A stretch of 64,000 nucleotides of DNA from Hyphomicrobiales bacterium (GCA_900469615.1 UBYA01000021.1:1-64000); one strand, 5' to 3'. Shown: positions 26,191 to 35,445, numbered from the stretch's first letter. Notes: a model not told the origin generated them from the sequence alone. Numbers and translations: made by a program.

Positions 26191-26847
26191 GTGGGCGGAA
26201 ATACATTGAGTGAAAGCATCTCAAGAGATCCCAAGCAGGAATTGCAGGCAAGAATGGCGGCTGCTAATAAACGCGGCCAATTGCTCATATTTGTCTGGGG
26301 CGTCTCGCTTCTTATTACGATCGTGGCTTGGATGTTGTTCCACTACGAGTTACAATCGACCGCGTGCTATTTCCGCGACAACTCGTTTTTTCGCGATATC
26401 TGGCCGCCAAATGCTATCGCTTTGTTGCAAATGCCGAGTCTACACTACTCAGAGAGGGATCAATGCGCCTTCTTTGCCGTCAGGTCGATCACCAGTCTAA
26501 CGTTGCTTGTGGGTTTCATCATTCTTTTTGCTTGGACTGGCAAGGAGTTGAGAAGCTTCAGAATCAAGAAATTGCCCCTGATCTTTCCGGCTTTGTTGAT
26601 AGGTTTCGGTATACTTTTCATATGGCTGGACAAATTCGACAATTACAATGGCCGGTACGCTTGGCTCGGCTTCCATTCAACTGATTCCATAAACGCCGCA
26701 ATCATCAAAAGCCTCTTTAGAATATACCTCTATTATTGGCTGCTTTTTTGCTGGATTCTCAGCCTCATCTTATATTTCTTCCCGAAATCAGCCCCCAAAA
26801 CACCTTCCCCTACAAGCAAAGGCCCGCTCGATTTCTACGGTCCCTGA
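26191..26847 (+). CDS. AT-rich membrane protein, no recognised family
   Basis: A 218-residue protein with four predicted transmembrane helices: about residues 30-50 (LLIFVWGVSLLITIVAWMLF), 100-120, 130-147 and 180-200. A polar loop contains two cysteines. The codon composition is clearly more AT-rich than flanking genes, suggesting transfer or relaxed selection. Initiation is uncertain: GTG at 26191 or TTG at 26206, the latter with GCGGAA seven bases upstream. I cannot assign a family or role. Confidence 0.55.
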   Translation: MGGNTLSESISRDPKQELQARMAAANKRGQLLIFVWGVSLLITIVAWMLFHYELQSTACYFRDNSFFRDIWPPNAIALLQMPSLHYSERDQCAFFAVRSITSLTLLVGFIILFAWTGKELRSFRIKKLPLIFPALLIGFGILFIWLDKFDNYNGRYAWLGFHSTDSINAAIIKSLFRIYLYYWLLFCWILSLILYFFPKSAPKTPSPTSKGPLDFYGP

Positions 26848-26941
26848 GCGCACTTTCCTTTACTAAAGTCTGAAAAGCCTTTATCAGGCACGCGGTCGAT
26901 TGTCCGCAAAATGCGGATATTTGGCCGATTCCACTAAACCA

Positions 26942-26959
26942 CCCGCATTCGTTGGCGGG
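26942..26959 (+). promoter_or_regulatory. Leader hairpin upstream of thrS, possible tRNA-Thr anticodon mimic
   Basis: A 5-bp GC stem (CCCGC 26942-26946, GCGGG 26955-26959) holds the loop ATTCGTTG, with CGT at 26950-26952, 28-30 nt upstream of the thrS start codon. In E. coli, threonyl-tRNA synthetase represses its own mRNA by binding a leader hairpin that imitates the CGU anticodon arm at a similar distance. A second small hairpin (TCCGC/GCGGA) lies about 30 nt upstream. Equivalence is inference. Confidence 0.35.
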
Positions 26960-26979
26960 ACTGGACAAGGAGAATATCG

Positions 26980-28968
26980 ATGTCCCAAACCGTTTCCCTG
27001 ACATTTCCCGATGGTTCCGTGCGCAGCTTCGCTGCCGGCACGACCGGTCGCGATGTCGCCGAATCCATTTCCAAGTCGCTGGCCAAGAAGGCTGTCGCCA
27101 TTGCTATCGACGGCACCGTGCGCGACCTTTCCGATCCGGTCACCGACGGCAAGATCGAGATCATTACCCGCTCGGACGACCGGGCGCTGGAACTGATCCG
27201 CCACGACACCGCACACGTTCTCGCCGAAGCCGTGCAGGAGCTTTGGCCGGGAACGCAGGTGACGATCGGCCCGGTCATCGAAAACGGCTTCTATTACGAC
27301 TTCGCCAAGAACGAGCCCTTCACGCCCGATGATCTTCCGGTCATCGAGAAGCGGATGCGCGAGATCATTCAGCGCAACAAGCCGTTCACCAAGGAAATCT
27401 GGTCGCGCGAAAAGGCCAAGGAAGTCTTCGCCGCCAAGGGCGAAAACTACAAGGTTGAACTGGTCGACGCGATCCCCGAAGGTCAGGATCTGAAGATCTA
27501 TTACCAGGGTGACTGGTTCGATCTCTGCCGCGGCCCGCACATGGCCTCGACCGGCCAGATCGGCACGGCCTTCAAGCTTATGAAGGTGGCCGGCGCCTAT
27601 TGGCGCGGCGATAGCAACAATCCGATGCTGACCCGCATCTACGGCACGGCATTCGCCGAGCAGGCGGATCTCGACAACTACCTGCATATTCTTGCCGAAG
27701 CCGAGAAGCGCGATCATCGCCGTCTCGGCCGCGAAATGGACCTGTTCCATTTTCAGGAGGAAGGCCCCGGCGTCGTCTTCTGGCACGGCAAGGGCTGGCG
27801 CATGTTCCAGACGCTGGTCTCCTATATGCGCCGGCGGTTGCAGGGCGACTATCAGGAGGTCAACGCGCCGCAGGTGCTCGACAAATCGCTCTGGGAGACC
27901 TCCGGTCACTGGGGCTGGTATCGCGACAACATGTTCAAGGTGACCGTCGCTGGCGACGACACCGACGATGATCGCGTGTTCGCGCTGAAGCCGATGAACT
28001 GCCCGGGCCATATCCAGATCTTCAAGCATGGCTTGAAGTCTTACCGCGAACTGCCGATCCGCCTTGCGGAATTCGGTGCAGTCCATCGCTACGAGCCTTC
28101 GGGCGCGCTGCATGGTCTGATGCGCGTGCGCGGCTTTACGCAGGACGATGCGCACATCTTCTGCACCGACGAGCAGATGGCCGCCGAATGCCTGAAGATC
28201 AACGATCTCATCCTGTCTGTCTATGAGGACTTCGGATTCAAGGAGATCGTCGTCAAGCTCTCGACCCGCCCGGAAAAGCGCGTTGGTTCGGACGAGCTCT
28301 GGGATCGCGCCGAGAGCGTGATGATGGACGTGCTGAAGACCATCGAGGCGCAGTCCGAAGGGCGCATCAAGACAGGCATTCTGCCGGGCGAGGGTGCGTT
28401 CTACGGGCCGAAGTTCGAATATACGCTGAAGGATGCCATCGGTCGTGAATGGCAGTGCGGCACGACGCAGGTGGATTTCAACCTGCCGGAACGCTTCGGC
28501 GCATTCTATATCGACCAGCATTCCGAAAAGACGCAGCCTGTGATGATCCATCGCGCCATCTGCGGCTCGATGGAGCGCTTCCTCGGCATCCTGATCGAGA
28601 ACTTCGCTGGCCATATGCCGCTGTGGGTTTCGCCGCTGCAGGTCGTCGTCGCGACGATTACCTCGGAAGCCGATGCCTATGGCGAAGAAGTCGCGGAAGC
28701 GTTGCGCGATGCCGGTCTCACGGTCGAGACCGACTTCCGCAACGAGAAGATCAATTACAAGATCCGCGAGCATTCGGTGACGAAGGTTCCGGTGATCATC
28801 GTCTGCGGCAAGAAGGAGGCCGAGGAGCGCTCGGTCAACATCCGTCGCCTCGGCAGCCAGTCGCAGACCTCCATGTCGCTCGATGAGGCGATCGCATCGC
28901 TTTCCCTGGAAGCGACGGCGCCGGACATCCTGCGCAAGCGTGAAGCGCGGCGTATCAAGGCCGCTTGA
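26980..28968 (+). CDS. thrS: Threonyl-tRNA synthetase
   Basis: A 662-residue class II synthetase that charges tRNA-Thr. Domains in order: TGS (1-62), the editing domain with HDTAHVLAEAV (the H-x3-H zinc-like editing motif) and LCRGPHMASTG, the catalytic core with the zinc Cys341 in MNCPGHIQIF and class II motifs around RYEPSGALHGLMRVRGF and MERFLGILIENF, and the anticodon-binding domain (WVSPLQVVVATI to the end). AAGGAG lies seven bases before the ATG. The gene appears monocistronic. Confidence 0.97.
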   Translation: MSQTVSLTFPDGSVRSFAAGTTGRDVAESISKSLAKKAVAIAIDGTVRDLSDPVTDGKIEIITRSDDRALELIRHDTAHVLAEAVQELWPGTQVTIGPVIENGFYYDFAKNEPFTPDDLPVIEKRMREIIQRNKPFTKEIWSREKAKEVFAAKGENYKVELVDAIPEGQDLKIYYQGDWFDLCRGPHMASTGQIGTAFKLMKVAGAYWRGDSNNPMLTRIYGTAFAEQADLDNYLHILAEAEKRDHRRLGREMDLFHFQEEGPGVVFWHGKGWRMFQTLVSYMRRRLQGDYQEVNAPQVLDKSLWETSGHWGWYRDNMFKVTVAGDDTDDDRVFALKPMNCPGHIQIFKHGLKSYRELPIRLAEFGAVHRYEPSGALHGLMRVRGFTQDDAHIFCTDEQMAAECLKINDLILSVYEDFGFKEIVVKLSTRPEKRVGSDELWDRAESVMMDVLKTIEAQSEGRIKTGILPGEGAFYGPKFEYTLKDAIGREWQCGTTQVDFNLPERFGAFYIDQHSEKTQPVMIHRAICGSMERFLGILIENFAGHMPLWVSPLQVVVATITSEADAYGEEVAEALRDAGLTVETDFRNEKINYKIREHSVTKVPVIIVCGKKEAEERSVNIRRLGSQSQTSMSLDEAIASLSLEATAPDILRKREARRIKAA

Positions 28969-28980
28969 TGGCCATTGATC

Positions 28981-29009
28981 TCTGACGGCACCTTCAGGGT
29001 GCCGTCAGA
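28981..29009 (+). terminator. Strong hairpin after thrS
   Basis: A 12-bp perfect stem (TCTGACGGCACC/GGTGCCGTCAGA) with a 5-base loop starts 12 nt after the thrS stop codon. No T-run follows directly, so it may stop transcription inefficiently or protect the mRNA end. Confidence 0.6.
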
Positions 29010-29112
29010 GAACTGACATAAATCTTTCATATAATTGATGAATCGACGCGTTGCTGTGGCTGCAACATGTGACGCAACCGAACCATAGGAGCGGGGCAGC
29101 CCCGTCGCGCAC

Positions 29113-29952
29113 TTGGAATTCAGAGAATTATCCTACGCCAATGAACGGGATCCGCGTATCAAGCGCTGGCTCATCCGCTCCATCGAAGGCCTATCCGGCC
29201 GTGATCGTTATGCCCGGCTCTATGATATCTGGCGTACCGATATCGTCGGAAAGAGCGAACGGGTTTTCGGCAAGATGCTCGATCTCATCGACGTGCGTCT
29301 GCTGATCAAGGGCGAGTGGCCGCCGGGCCAAATTCCCGAGGCGCCGATCGTCATCGTTGCCAACCATCCCTATGGGATCGGCGACGGGATCGCCGTGCTG
29401 GCACTTGCCGAGCAGCTTGGCCGCCCTTTCAAGGTTCTCATCAACAACGAATTGTTGAAGGTGCCGGAAATGCTCGACTATTCGCTCCCGGTTTCCTTCG
29501 AGGAAACCAAGGAAGCGATGGCGATCAACATGAAGACCCGGCATGAGGCCGTTCGCCTGCTCAAGGAAGGCACGACGATCATCATCTTTCCCGCCGGCGG
29601 CGTTGCAACCGCCAGGAAGGGGTTTGGCCGGGCCGAGGATCTGCCTTGGAAGATATTCCCTGCCAAGCTCATCCAGGCCGCGCGCGCCAGCGTTATCCCG
29701 ATCTATTTCGAGGGGCAGAACGGCCGCTTGTTCCATCTGGCAAGCCGTATTTCGATGACCCTGCGAATTTCGCTGCTGATCCGCGAGTTCCGGCGTCTTT
29801 CAGGCAGCACGATCACCGCCCATATCGGCGCGCTCAGAAGCTGGGAGGCGCTCAGCGAGGGCAGCGACCGCAAGGATCTGCTGTCGAAGCTCTATGGAGC
29901 GGTTTTCTCGATGGCGCCCCCGAGAAGGATGCTGCGACGCAAGGCCGGGTAA
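29113..29952 (+). CDS. PlsC-type acyltransferase
   Basis: A 279-residue membrane-associated protein of the glycerophosphate/lysophospholipid acyltransferase superfamily. The catalytic H-x4-D motif appears as ANHPYGIGDGIAV (residues about 88-100), block III as IIIFPAGGVATARKG, and the proline motif as VIPIYFEGQN. It has no extra domains. The TTG start is chosen because the EFRELSYA beginning fits homologues I know, but the nearest AGGAG is about 24 bases upstream, so initiation is uncertain. The acyl acceptor is unknown. Confidence 0.85.
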   Translation: MEFRELSYANERDPRIKRWLIRSIEGLSGRDRYARLYDIWRTDIVGKSERVFGKMLDLIDVRLLIKGEWPPGQIPEAPIVIVANHPYGIGDGIAVLALAEQLGRPFKVLINNELLKVPEMLDYSLPVSFEETKEAMAINMKTRHEAVRLLKEGTTIIIFPAGGVATARKGFGRAEDLPWKIFPAKLIQAARASVIPIYFEGQNGRLFHLASRISMTLRISLLIREFRRLSGSTITAHIGALRSWEALSEGSDRKDLLSKLYGAVFSMAPPRRMLRRKAG

Positions 29953-29974
29953 GCGGGAAGGGCGTTGCGCCGGC

Positions 29975-31087
29975 TCAATCCATGCTTTCGCCTTCATCGC
30001 CGCCGGATGGCGCCAATTGCTCATAGGTCGGCAGCGGCTGCTGATTGGTGGTCGCCGGTGGCGTCTGGCTCTGGCGCATCGGCGGCATCTGGATCGGAAG
30101 CTGCCGGGCCGGCTGTTCGTCATCGGCATCCTGCGGCTGTTGCTCCTTCATCAGCACTTCGACATCCGTATTCATGCCTGCGGCCACGGTGAAATCGCGC
30201 TGATAGATCTTGTCCTTGTTGCGGGCGACGGCGGTATAGCGACCTTCGGCAAGCACCATCGTCGGAAAGGCGCTGACGCTTTCCCCGACGATATCGCCCG
30301 CCGCCGTCAGGACCGACCAGGCCGTGTCGGCGATCGCTTCGCCGCCGGAGTCCGAGACCAGCTTGAGGGTGATCTTCGCCGCCCTGTGCTGGATGGTCGC
30401 CTGCGTCACCTTGCCGGCTTCCACCTGGATATCGGCGCGGATGACGGCGTTGACTTCGCCATATTCGGAAACGACATGATAGGTGCCGGCACTCAGGCCG
30501 ACCAGCGTATTCGGCTTGACGTCGTCCATGACCAGGCCGCGCTCACCGTCTTCCTTGGCTTCGCTGGAATAGATCGAGAAGCTCAGCTCATCCGGCGGGA
30601 TCCGGACATCGGATCCGGATACGGCGTTCAGGACCATGCCGCCCGCATCGAGGACCATCGTCTGCTTCTGCATGTCGCCCGTTGCCGGCACGCTCAGCCT
30701 CTTGGTGACGCCCGCGCGGCCGAAGGAGACGTTGACGAAGTAATCGCCCGGCAAAAGGTGGAAGGAGGCCGATCCGCCCCGCGAACTCGCGACCAGCGGC
30801 AGCTTGCCGTCGGGACCTGCTATCGGGCTGAAGACATACCAGGAAAGGCCCTGCTGCTGTGGACTGCTCTGGGGCGTCATCCTGGCTTCGAGGAGAACGT
30901 CGCGCAGGGTGCGGGCCGGCGAATTCTCACCGTCTGGCGCCATGAAGGCGTTGAGCTTCGGCATCTTCGTGCTGCCGTCCAGCTGCTTGAATTCCTTGAA
31001 AGCTTCCTGTGCCGAGGCAGCCGTGCTCAAGCTGACGAGCATCGCGAAAGCTGCGCTCAATCGGCGAGCGGATGAAAAGCCTGACAT
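29975..31087 (-). CDS. Exported protein of unknown function
   Basis: A 370-residue precursor with a signal peptide (MSGFSSARRLSAAFAMLVSL, cleaved near ASAQEA). The mature part looks like a string of beta-sandwich/carboxypeptidase-regulatory-like modules (LLPGDYFVNVSFGRAGVTKR, LSAGTYHVVSEYGEVNAVIR, LAEGRYTAVARNKDKIYQRD), which repeat the pattern G-x-Y-x-V three times. The last 50 residues are Gln/Pro-rich and disordered. It converges with the acyltransferase gene (22 nt apart). Location is periplasmic or outer-envelope by inference, and I do not recognise a named family. Confidence 0.75.
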   Translation of the reverse strand: MSGFSSARRLSAAFAMLVSLSTAASAQEAFKEFKQLDGSTKMPKLNAFMAPDGENSPARTLRDVLLEARMTPQSSPQQQGLSWYVFSPIAGPDGKLPLVASSRGGSASFHLLPGDYFVNVSFGRAGVTKRLSVPATGDMQKQTMVLDAGGMVLNAVSGSDVRIPPDELSFSIYSSEAKEDGERGLVMDDVKPNTLVGLSAGTYHVVSEYGEVNAVIRADIQVEAGKVTQATIQHRAAKITLKLVSDSGGEAIADTAWSVLTAAGDIVGESVSAFPTMVLAEGRYTAVARNKDKIYQRDFTVAAGMNTDVEVLMKEQQPQDADDEQPARQLPIQMPPMRQSQTPPATTNQQPLPTYEQLAPSGGDEGESMD

Positions 31088-31197
31088 GGATACCCAACCG
31101 ATTGACTTCCGATAAAACACACGCCACTTCAAAACCAATGCAGTGGCAAATTCAAGACCCACATCCTCCCATAAGCCAAAATGAAGGCAGTCCCTCC

Positions 31198-31785
31198 ATG
31201 AAAACCGATATCAAGCTTGTCGACTATCTCGCGGTGCGCCGATCGATTCCCGCGTTTCAAATGTCGGAACCGGGGCCGGACAAGGCCGAGATCGAGGAGA
31301 TTCTCCGGCTGGCCTCGCGCGTGCCGGATCACGGCAAGCTCGCCCCCTGGCGCTTCATCGTTTATCGCGGCAAGGAGCGCGTGCGTATCGGCGAGGAGCT
31401 GCTGAAGCTGGCGCTGGAAGCCAAGCCGGATCTTTCCGAGGAAATGATCCAGGTCGAGCGGACCCGCTTCACCCGCGCCCCGGTCGTCATCGCGGTTGTC
31501 AGCACTGCCGCGCCGCATTTCAAGATTCCGGAATGGGAACAGCTGATGTCGGCCGGCGCGCTTTGCTTGAATTTGCTGATCGCCGCCAATGCCCATGGCT
31601 GGGTTTCCAATTGGCTGACCGAGTGGTTTGCCTTCGATGAGCGCGCCTATCCGCTGCTTGGCGTCCAGCCGGGCGAGAAGGTGGCGGGCTTCATCCATAT
31701 CGGCTCGACGACCTTCCCGCCCGTCGAGCGTCCGCGGCCGGAACTCTCCGAAACCGTGACCTGGGTCGGCGGCGAGGACGCGTGA
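31198..31785 (+). CDS. Nitroreductase family protein
   Basis: A 195-residue FMN-dependent oxidoreductase fold. Visible family marks are YLAVRRSIPAFQ at the N terminus (RRS FMN phosphate contact), ASRVPDHGKLAPWRFIVYRG, SAGALCLNLLIAANAHGWVSNW, and PGEKVAGFIHIGSTTFPPVERPRP. The last motif resembles the YdjA-type branch. Start: ATG of MKTDIKLVDY. It is coupled to the following flavin reductase gene by a one-base TGATG overlap, so both are made from one mRNA. The substrate is not predictable. Confidence 0.88.
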   Translation: MKTDIKLVDYLAVRRSIPAFQMSEPGPDKAEIEEILRLASRVPDHGKLAPWRFIVYRGKERVRIGEELLKLALEAKPDLSEEMIQVERTRFTRAPVVIAVVSTAAPHFKIPEWEQLMSAGALCLNLLIAANAHGWVSNWLTEWFAFDERAYPLLGVQPGEKVAGFIHIGSTTFPPVERPRPELSETVTWVGGEDA

Positions 31786-32390
31786 TGTTCTATACGACGG
31801 ATAGCAATCGTCATGGCCTGGCGCACGATCCCTTCAAGGCCATCGTCGCGCCGAGGCCGATCGGCTGGATCGGCAGCAAGGGCAGGGACGGTTCGCTGAA
31901 CCTGTCTCCCTATTCTTTTTTCAATGCGGTCAGCGACCGGCCGAAACTGGTGATGTTCTCATCCGCCGGCCGGAAGGACAGCGTGCGCAATGTCGAGGAG
32001 ACAGGCGTTTTCACGGCTAATCTCGTCAGCCGCAATATCGTCGAGAAGATGAACCACTCCTCGATTGCCGTTCCCTATGGCGTCAATGAGTTCGAGCTGG
32101 CCGGGTTGACGGCCAGGACAGGCAAGCTGGTCGATGCGCCTTATGTCGGCGAGGCCTTTGCAGTCCTCGAATGCCGTGTAACGGAGGTGCTCCAGCCCAA
32201 GGGTCTCGATGGCGAGGTGTCGGAGAATATCATGGTCCTCGGCCAGGTCGTCGGCATTCACATCGACGAAACGATCATTCGGGATGGCAGGCTGGATATG
32301 GCTCTTGCGCGGCCTGTCGCCCGCATGGGCTACATGGATTACAGCGAGGGCAGCGACGTCTTCGAAATGCTGCGGCCGAAAGCCCCCTGA
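31785..32390 (+). CDS. Flavin reductase-like (FMN-binding split barrel) protein
   Basis: A 201-residue protein of the flavin reductase-like/DIM6-NTAB family. The flavin-binding part contains KAIVAPRPIGWIGSKGRDGS, LNLSPYSFFNAVSDRPKLVM and the segment FTANLVSRN. It probably supplies or binds FMN, and its gene overlap with the nitroreductase suggests they act together. The ATG overlapping the TGA of the previous gene is preferred over a GTG one codon upstream. Confidence 0.87.
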   Translation: MFYTTDSNRHGLAHDPFKAIVAPRPIGWIGSKGRDGSLNLSPYSFFNAVSDRPKLVMFSSAGRKDSVRNVEETGVFTANLVSRNIVEKMNHSSIAVPYGVNEFELAGLTARTGKLVDAPYVGEAFAVLECRVTEVLQPKGLDGEVSENIMVLGQVVGIHIDETIIRDGRLDMALARPVARMGYMDYSEGSDVFEMLRPKAP

Positions 32391-32518
32391 AGGATGCCAT
32401 TTGCGCTGAAATGCGAAAGGTTAATAAGCACGGTAAACGACCCGTAAACCTTTCCCCGATAGCGTGAGCGATATGGGTTTGCGGGGCTGGAATCGCCTCG
32501 TTGATATCGGGGCGCTAC

Positions 32519-33658
32519 GTGATCATAGAAGCATTTCTTCGCTGGGCTGAGACCGCCAAGGCAGAAAGCCGAGCCAGGGCGGCCAACGCGCTCGGCAGGG
32601 CCTATCTGCAATCGGAAATGCCGACGGAAGAGCGGGCGGCCGCGGAGATGGCGATGACCTATCTGCTGGACGATCCGTCGCCGCGCGTGCGGCTGGCGCT
32701 TGCCGAAGCGGTCTCCCGCTCGGCCGGCGTCCCGCGCAACATCATTCTGTCCCTTGCCGAGGACCAGCCGGAGATTGCAGGGCAGGTCATCCTGCTTTCG
32801 CCCGCATTCACCGATGCCGATCTTGTCGACCTCGCGTTGAATGGCAGCGACGTGACAAGGGTTCTGATCGCCTCCCGCGGGCAGGTGCCGCGCGCAGTCT
32901 GTGCAGCGATCGCCGAGATCGGCGGAGAGACCGAGATATTGTGTCTGCTGGAAAATGACGGCGCTTTGCTTTCACAAGCTGCGCTGAAGCGCATAGCGGA
33001 GCGGATGGGCGGTTGCGCCGACATACGCGGGCTGCTTCTTTCGCGGGATGCGCTGTCCTCGGATACCAGGCACTTGCTGACGTGCCGGGTCAGCGACGCG
33101 CTTGCGCAATCGACGCTGGTCCAGGCGCTAATCGGCGGCAGCAGGCTGCAGCAGGTGACGCGCGAGGCAACCGAATCGGCGACCGTCGCCATCGCGGGGG
33201 CGGCGCAGCATGAGCAATTGTCCGATCTGGTGGAGCATCTCAGGCAAAGCGGCTGGCTGACACCGGCCTTCCTGATGCATGCGCTGTGTTCCGGCAAGGT
33301 CGATTTCTTCGCCTGCGCGATCACCAATCTTTCAGGTCGCGATGAGCGGCGCGTGCGCTCGATCATTTCCAGGGGCCGCGTCTATGCCATTCGGGCGCTC
33401 TATGAAAATGCCGGCCTGCCAAGGGATGTCAGCACGATCTTCGTCGAGGCGACGCTGATCTGGCGCGAAGCCACCCGCAAGAGCGGCGCTGCCTTGCTGG
33501 AAAACGTCTCCTCGCGGCTGATGCGCAAATTCCGACTCGCCGAACAGCCTCCCGCCGCCGCATCGCAGCTCCTCGACATGGTGGAAAAGCTGGCGAATGC
33601 GGAACGGCGCCGAGCCGCGCGCAGCTTTGCCGCACTGGCGACGCTCGCCGCTGCATGA
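32519..33658 (+). CDS. DUF2336 helical-repeat protein
   Basis: A 379-residue, mostly alpha-helical soluble protein of the DUF2336 family, which is characteristic of Rhizobiales and relatives. Motifs: IIEAFLRWAETAKAESRARA, ALGRAYLQSEM, the HEAT-like PSPRVRLALAEAVSRS, and the C-terminal IISRGRVYAIRALYENAGLP. The repeat architecture suggests a protein-interaction scaffold, and no enzyme motif is visible. The GTG start (VIIEAFL) fits homologues better than a TTG six codons upstream, with GGGGCG before it. An inverted repeat GAAAGGTT/AACCTTTC lies at 32415-32454 in the promoter region. Confidence 0.82.
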   Translation: MIIEAFLRWAETAKAESRARAANALGRAYLQSEMPTEERAAAEMAMTYLLDDPSPRVRLALAEAVSRSAGVPRNIILSLAEDQPEIAGQVILLSPAFTDADLVDLALNGSDVTRVLIASRGQVPRAVCAAIAEIGGETEILCLLENDGALLSQAALKRIAERMGGCADIRGLLLSRDALSSDTRHLLTCRVSDALAQSTLVQALIGGSRLQQVTREATESATVAIAGAAQHEQLSDLVEHLRQSGWLTPAFLMHALCSGKVDFFACAITNLSGRDERRVRSIISRGRVYAIRALYENAGLPRDVSTIFVEATLIWREATRKSGAALLENVSSRLMRKFRLAEQPPAAASQLLDMVEKLANAERRRAARSFAALATLAAA

Positions 33659-33794
33659 TATCCAGCCGTCGATCCAGAGCCTTTACGCTTTTCCTCGAAT
33701 CGCGAAAGTGCTCTGTCCATTTGTTTCTACGCAATTCCGAACAGAAAACCGCCATGCGCTTTTCCTGGAATTGTTCTATGTTCCGAGGTTCATC

Positions 33795-34259
33795 TTGTCG
33801 TTGACGATATCGGTCGAATCCCCGCGTCAGGAGGGCGTCATTCGCCTTCTGGATATGTCGAGCGCCTATGCGGAATCGCTTTATCCGCCCGAAAGCAACC
33901 ATATCCTCGACCTGGCCTCGCTGGAAAAACCGGAGGTGATCTTCTGGGTTGCCAGGCTTGAAGGAACGATCGTGGGGTGCTGCGCCCTGATGGAGGCCAG
34001 TGACGGCATTGCGGAGATCAAGCGGATGTTCGTCGATCCCGCAGCCAGGGGACGTAGCGTCGCGCGCAAACTGATGGAAACGCTCGAAGCGGCGGCTCTC
34101 GAAAGACGCCTTTCAGCGATCCGGCTGGAAACAGGCATATACCAGCCGGAAGCAATCGGCCTTTACCGGGCGTTCGGCTACGCCGAAATCCCGCCCTTCG
34201 GCAGCTATCAGCCGGATCCGCTCAGCCTGTTCATGGAAAAGCGGTTTACACGGCAATAG
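33795..34259 (+). CDS. GNAT-family N-acetyltransferase
   Basis: A 154-residue acetyl-CoA-dependent acetyltransferase. The GNAT core is visible as GTIVGCCALME (beta 4), EIKRMFVDPAARGRSVARKL (motif A, with the pyrophosphate loop variant ARGRSVA) and IRLETGIYQPEAIGLYRAFG (motif B). TTG is taken as the start because GAGG lies six bases upstream and the fold begins shortly after; longer in-frame versions overlap the DUF2336 gene. The substrate is unknown, small amine or protein N terminus being the usual choices. Confidence 0.82.
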   Translation: MSLTISVESPRQEGVIRLLDMSSAYAESLYPPESNHILDLASLEKPEVIFWVARLEGTIVGCCALMEASDGIAEIKRMFVDPAARGRSVARKLMETLEAAALERRLSAIRLETGIYQPEAIGLYRAFGYAEIPPFGSYQPDPLSLFMEKRFTRQ

Positions 34260-34266
34260 ATTGGGC

Positions 34267-35445
34267 TCAGCGCTCGGCCGCGTCCCGAACATGCAGTTGC
34301 AGTTCCGGCTCCTGCGCCTGCTGCTCCTCGTTCAATTCAGCTTCACGTATCCATTCGCGCCAGATGGCAACGATGATCGCCATCAGAACCGGGCCGATGA
34401 AGAGACCGAGGAAGCCCATGGTCTTCACACCGCCGACCAGACCGAAGAAGGTCGGCAGGAAGGGCAGCTTGATCGGGCCGCCGACGAGCTTCGGCCGGAG
34501 CGTCTTGTCGACGATGAAAAGCTCGATGGTGCCCCAGAGGAAAAGGGCGATGCCCGCCCAAAGCGAACCGCTGGCGATGAGGTAGATCGAGACGAGCGAC
34601 ATGGACAGCGGAGCGCCGCCCGGCACCAGTGCCATGACCCCCGTGAGAACGCCAAGCGTGATCGCGGAGGGTGCGCCGGCGATCCAATAGGCGACCCCGA
34701 GAACGATGCCTTCGCCGATGGCAATCAGCGTCATGCCCATCACGGTCGAACTGATCGTCGCCGGCACGACGCGGGAAATCCGCTCCCAGCGATTGGGCAG
34801 AATGCGTTCGCCGAGCAGATCGACCTGTCGAACGAATGTCGAGCCGTCACGATAGATGAAAAACAGGGCGATCAGCATGAACAGCAAGGTAAGGACGACG
34901 TGGAACGCTCCGCCGCCGGCGGCGAGCACCGCCCGGTAGATATTGCCGATATGGGCGCCGCTCACGAGCTGCGCCAGTTCACCGAGCGAGCCGGGGCTGC
35001 CGACATATTGCGTCCACTGATCGCCGAGCCAGACGCCGATGACGGGCAACGCGAGAATCCACTGCGGCGGCGGCGCGCCCTCGCGGTTGACATGCACCGC
35101 CCAGCTGAACCATTCGCGCACCTCGCCAGCCATATAAATGGCGGAGAGCACGATCGGCAGGACCAGAAAGGTCACGATGAACGCAATGGCGATGGTGGCG
35201 GCGAGTGTCGTGTTGCCGCCGGTGCGGCGCACGATATCGTTATAGAGCGGCCAGGTGGCAAAGCCGATTACGGCAGCGGCCAGAACGGGAACGAGAAAGC
35301 CATAGAAGAAATAGATGCCCGCAATGGCAATCAGAATCAGCAGCCAGCGTGCAGCGGAAATGGACGGTATCAGCGGCAGGCGCGCATGCGCGCTGGGCCC
35401 GAGCCACCGATGCTCCCTCGGCTTTTGACGTTCAAATACACCCAC
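34267..35445 (-). CDS. AI-2E family permease (PerM-like)
   Basis: A 392-residue inner-membrane protein with about eight helices. Family regions are RWLLILIAIAGIYFFYGFLV, GFATWPLYNDIVRRTGGN, the central FFIYRDGSTFVRQVDLLGER, and LTGVMALVPGGAPLSMSLVS, then the KLPFLPTFFGLVGGVKTMGF region near the C terminus. Members include the TqsA and PerM proteins; autoinducer transport should not be assumed. It is convergent with the GNAT gene, only 7 nt apart. Confidence 0.88.
   Translation of the reverse strand: MGVFERQKPREHRWLGPSAHARLPLIPSISAARWLLILIAIAGIYFFYGFLVPVLAAAVIGFATWPLYNDIVRRTGGNTTLAATIAIAFIVTFLVLPIVLSAIYMAGEVREWFSWAVHVNREGAPPPQWILALPVIGVWLGDQWTQYVGSPGSLGELAQLVSGAHIGNIYRAVLAAGGGAFHVVLTLLFMLIALFFIYRDGSTFVRQVDLLGERILPNRWERISRVVPATISSTVMGMTLIAIGEGIVLGVAYWIAGAPSAITLGVLTGVMALVPGGAPLSMSLVSIYLIASGSLWAGIALFLWGTIELFIVDKTLRPKLVGGPIKLPFLPTFFGLVGGVKTMGFLGLFIGPVLMAIIVAIWREWIREAELNEEQQAQEPELQLHVRDAAER

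Noticed and set aside
26884..28773. 629-codon minus-strand frame opposite thrS
   Set aside because: It lies within the unmistakable thrS gene on the other strand and its composition (Arg/His/Leu/Ala-rich, no motifs) is that of antisense high-GC coding sequence.
31198..32390. A new redox operon from the nitroreductase and flavin reductase overlap
   Set aside because: Both are common families and such pairings are ordinary; the one-base overlap shows coupling but gives no evidence of an undescribed system.
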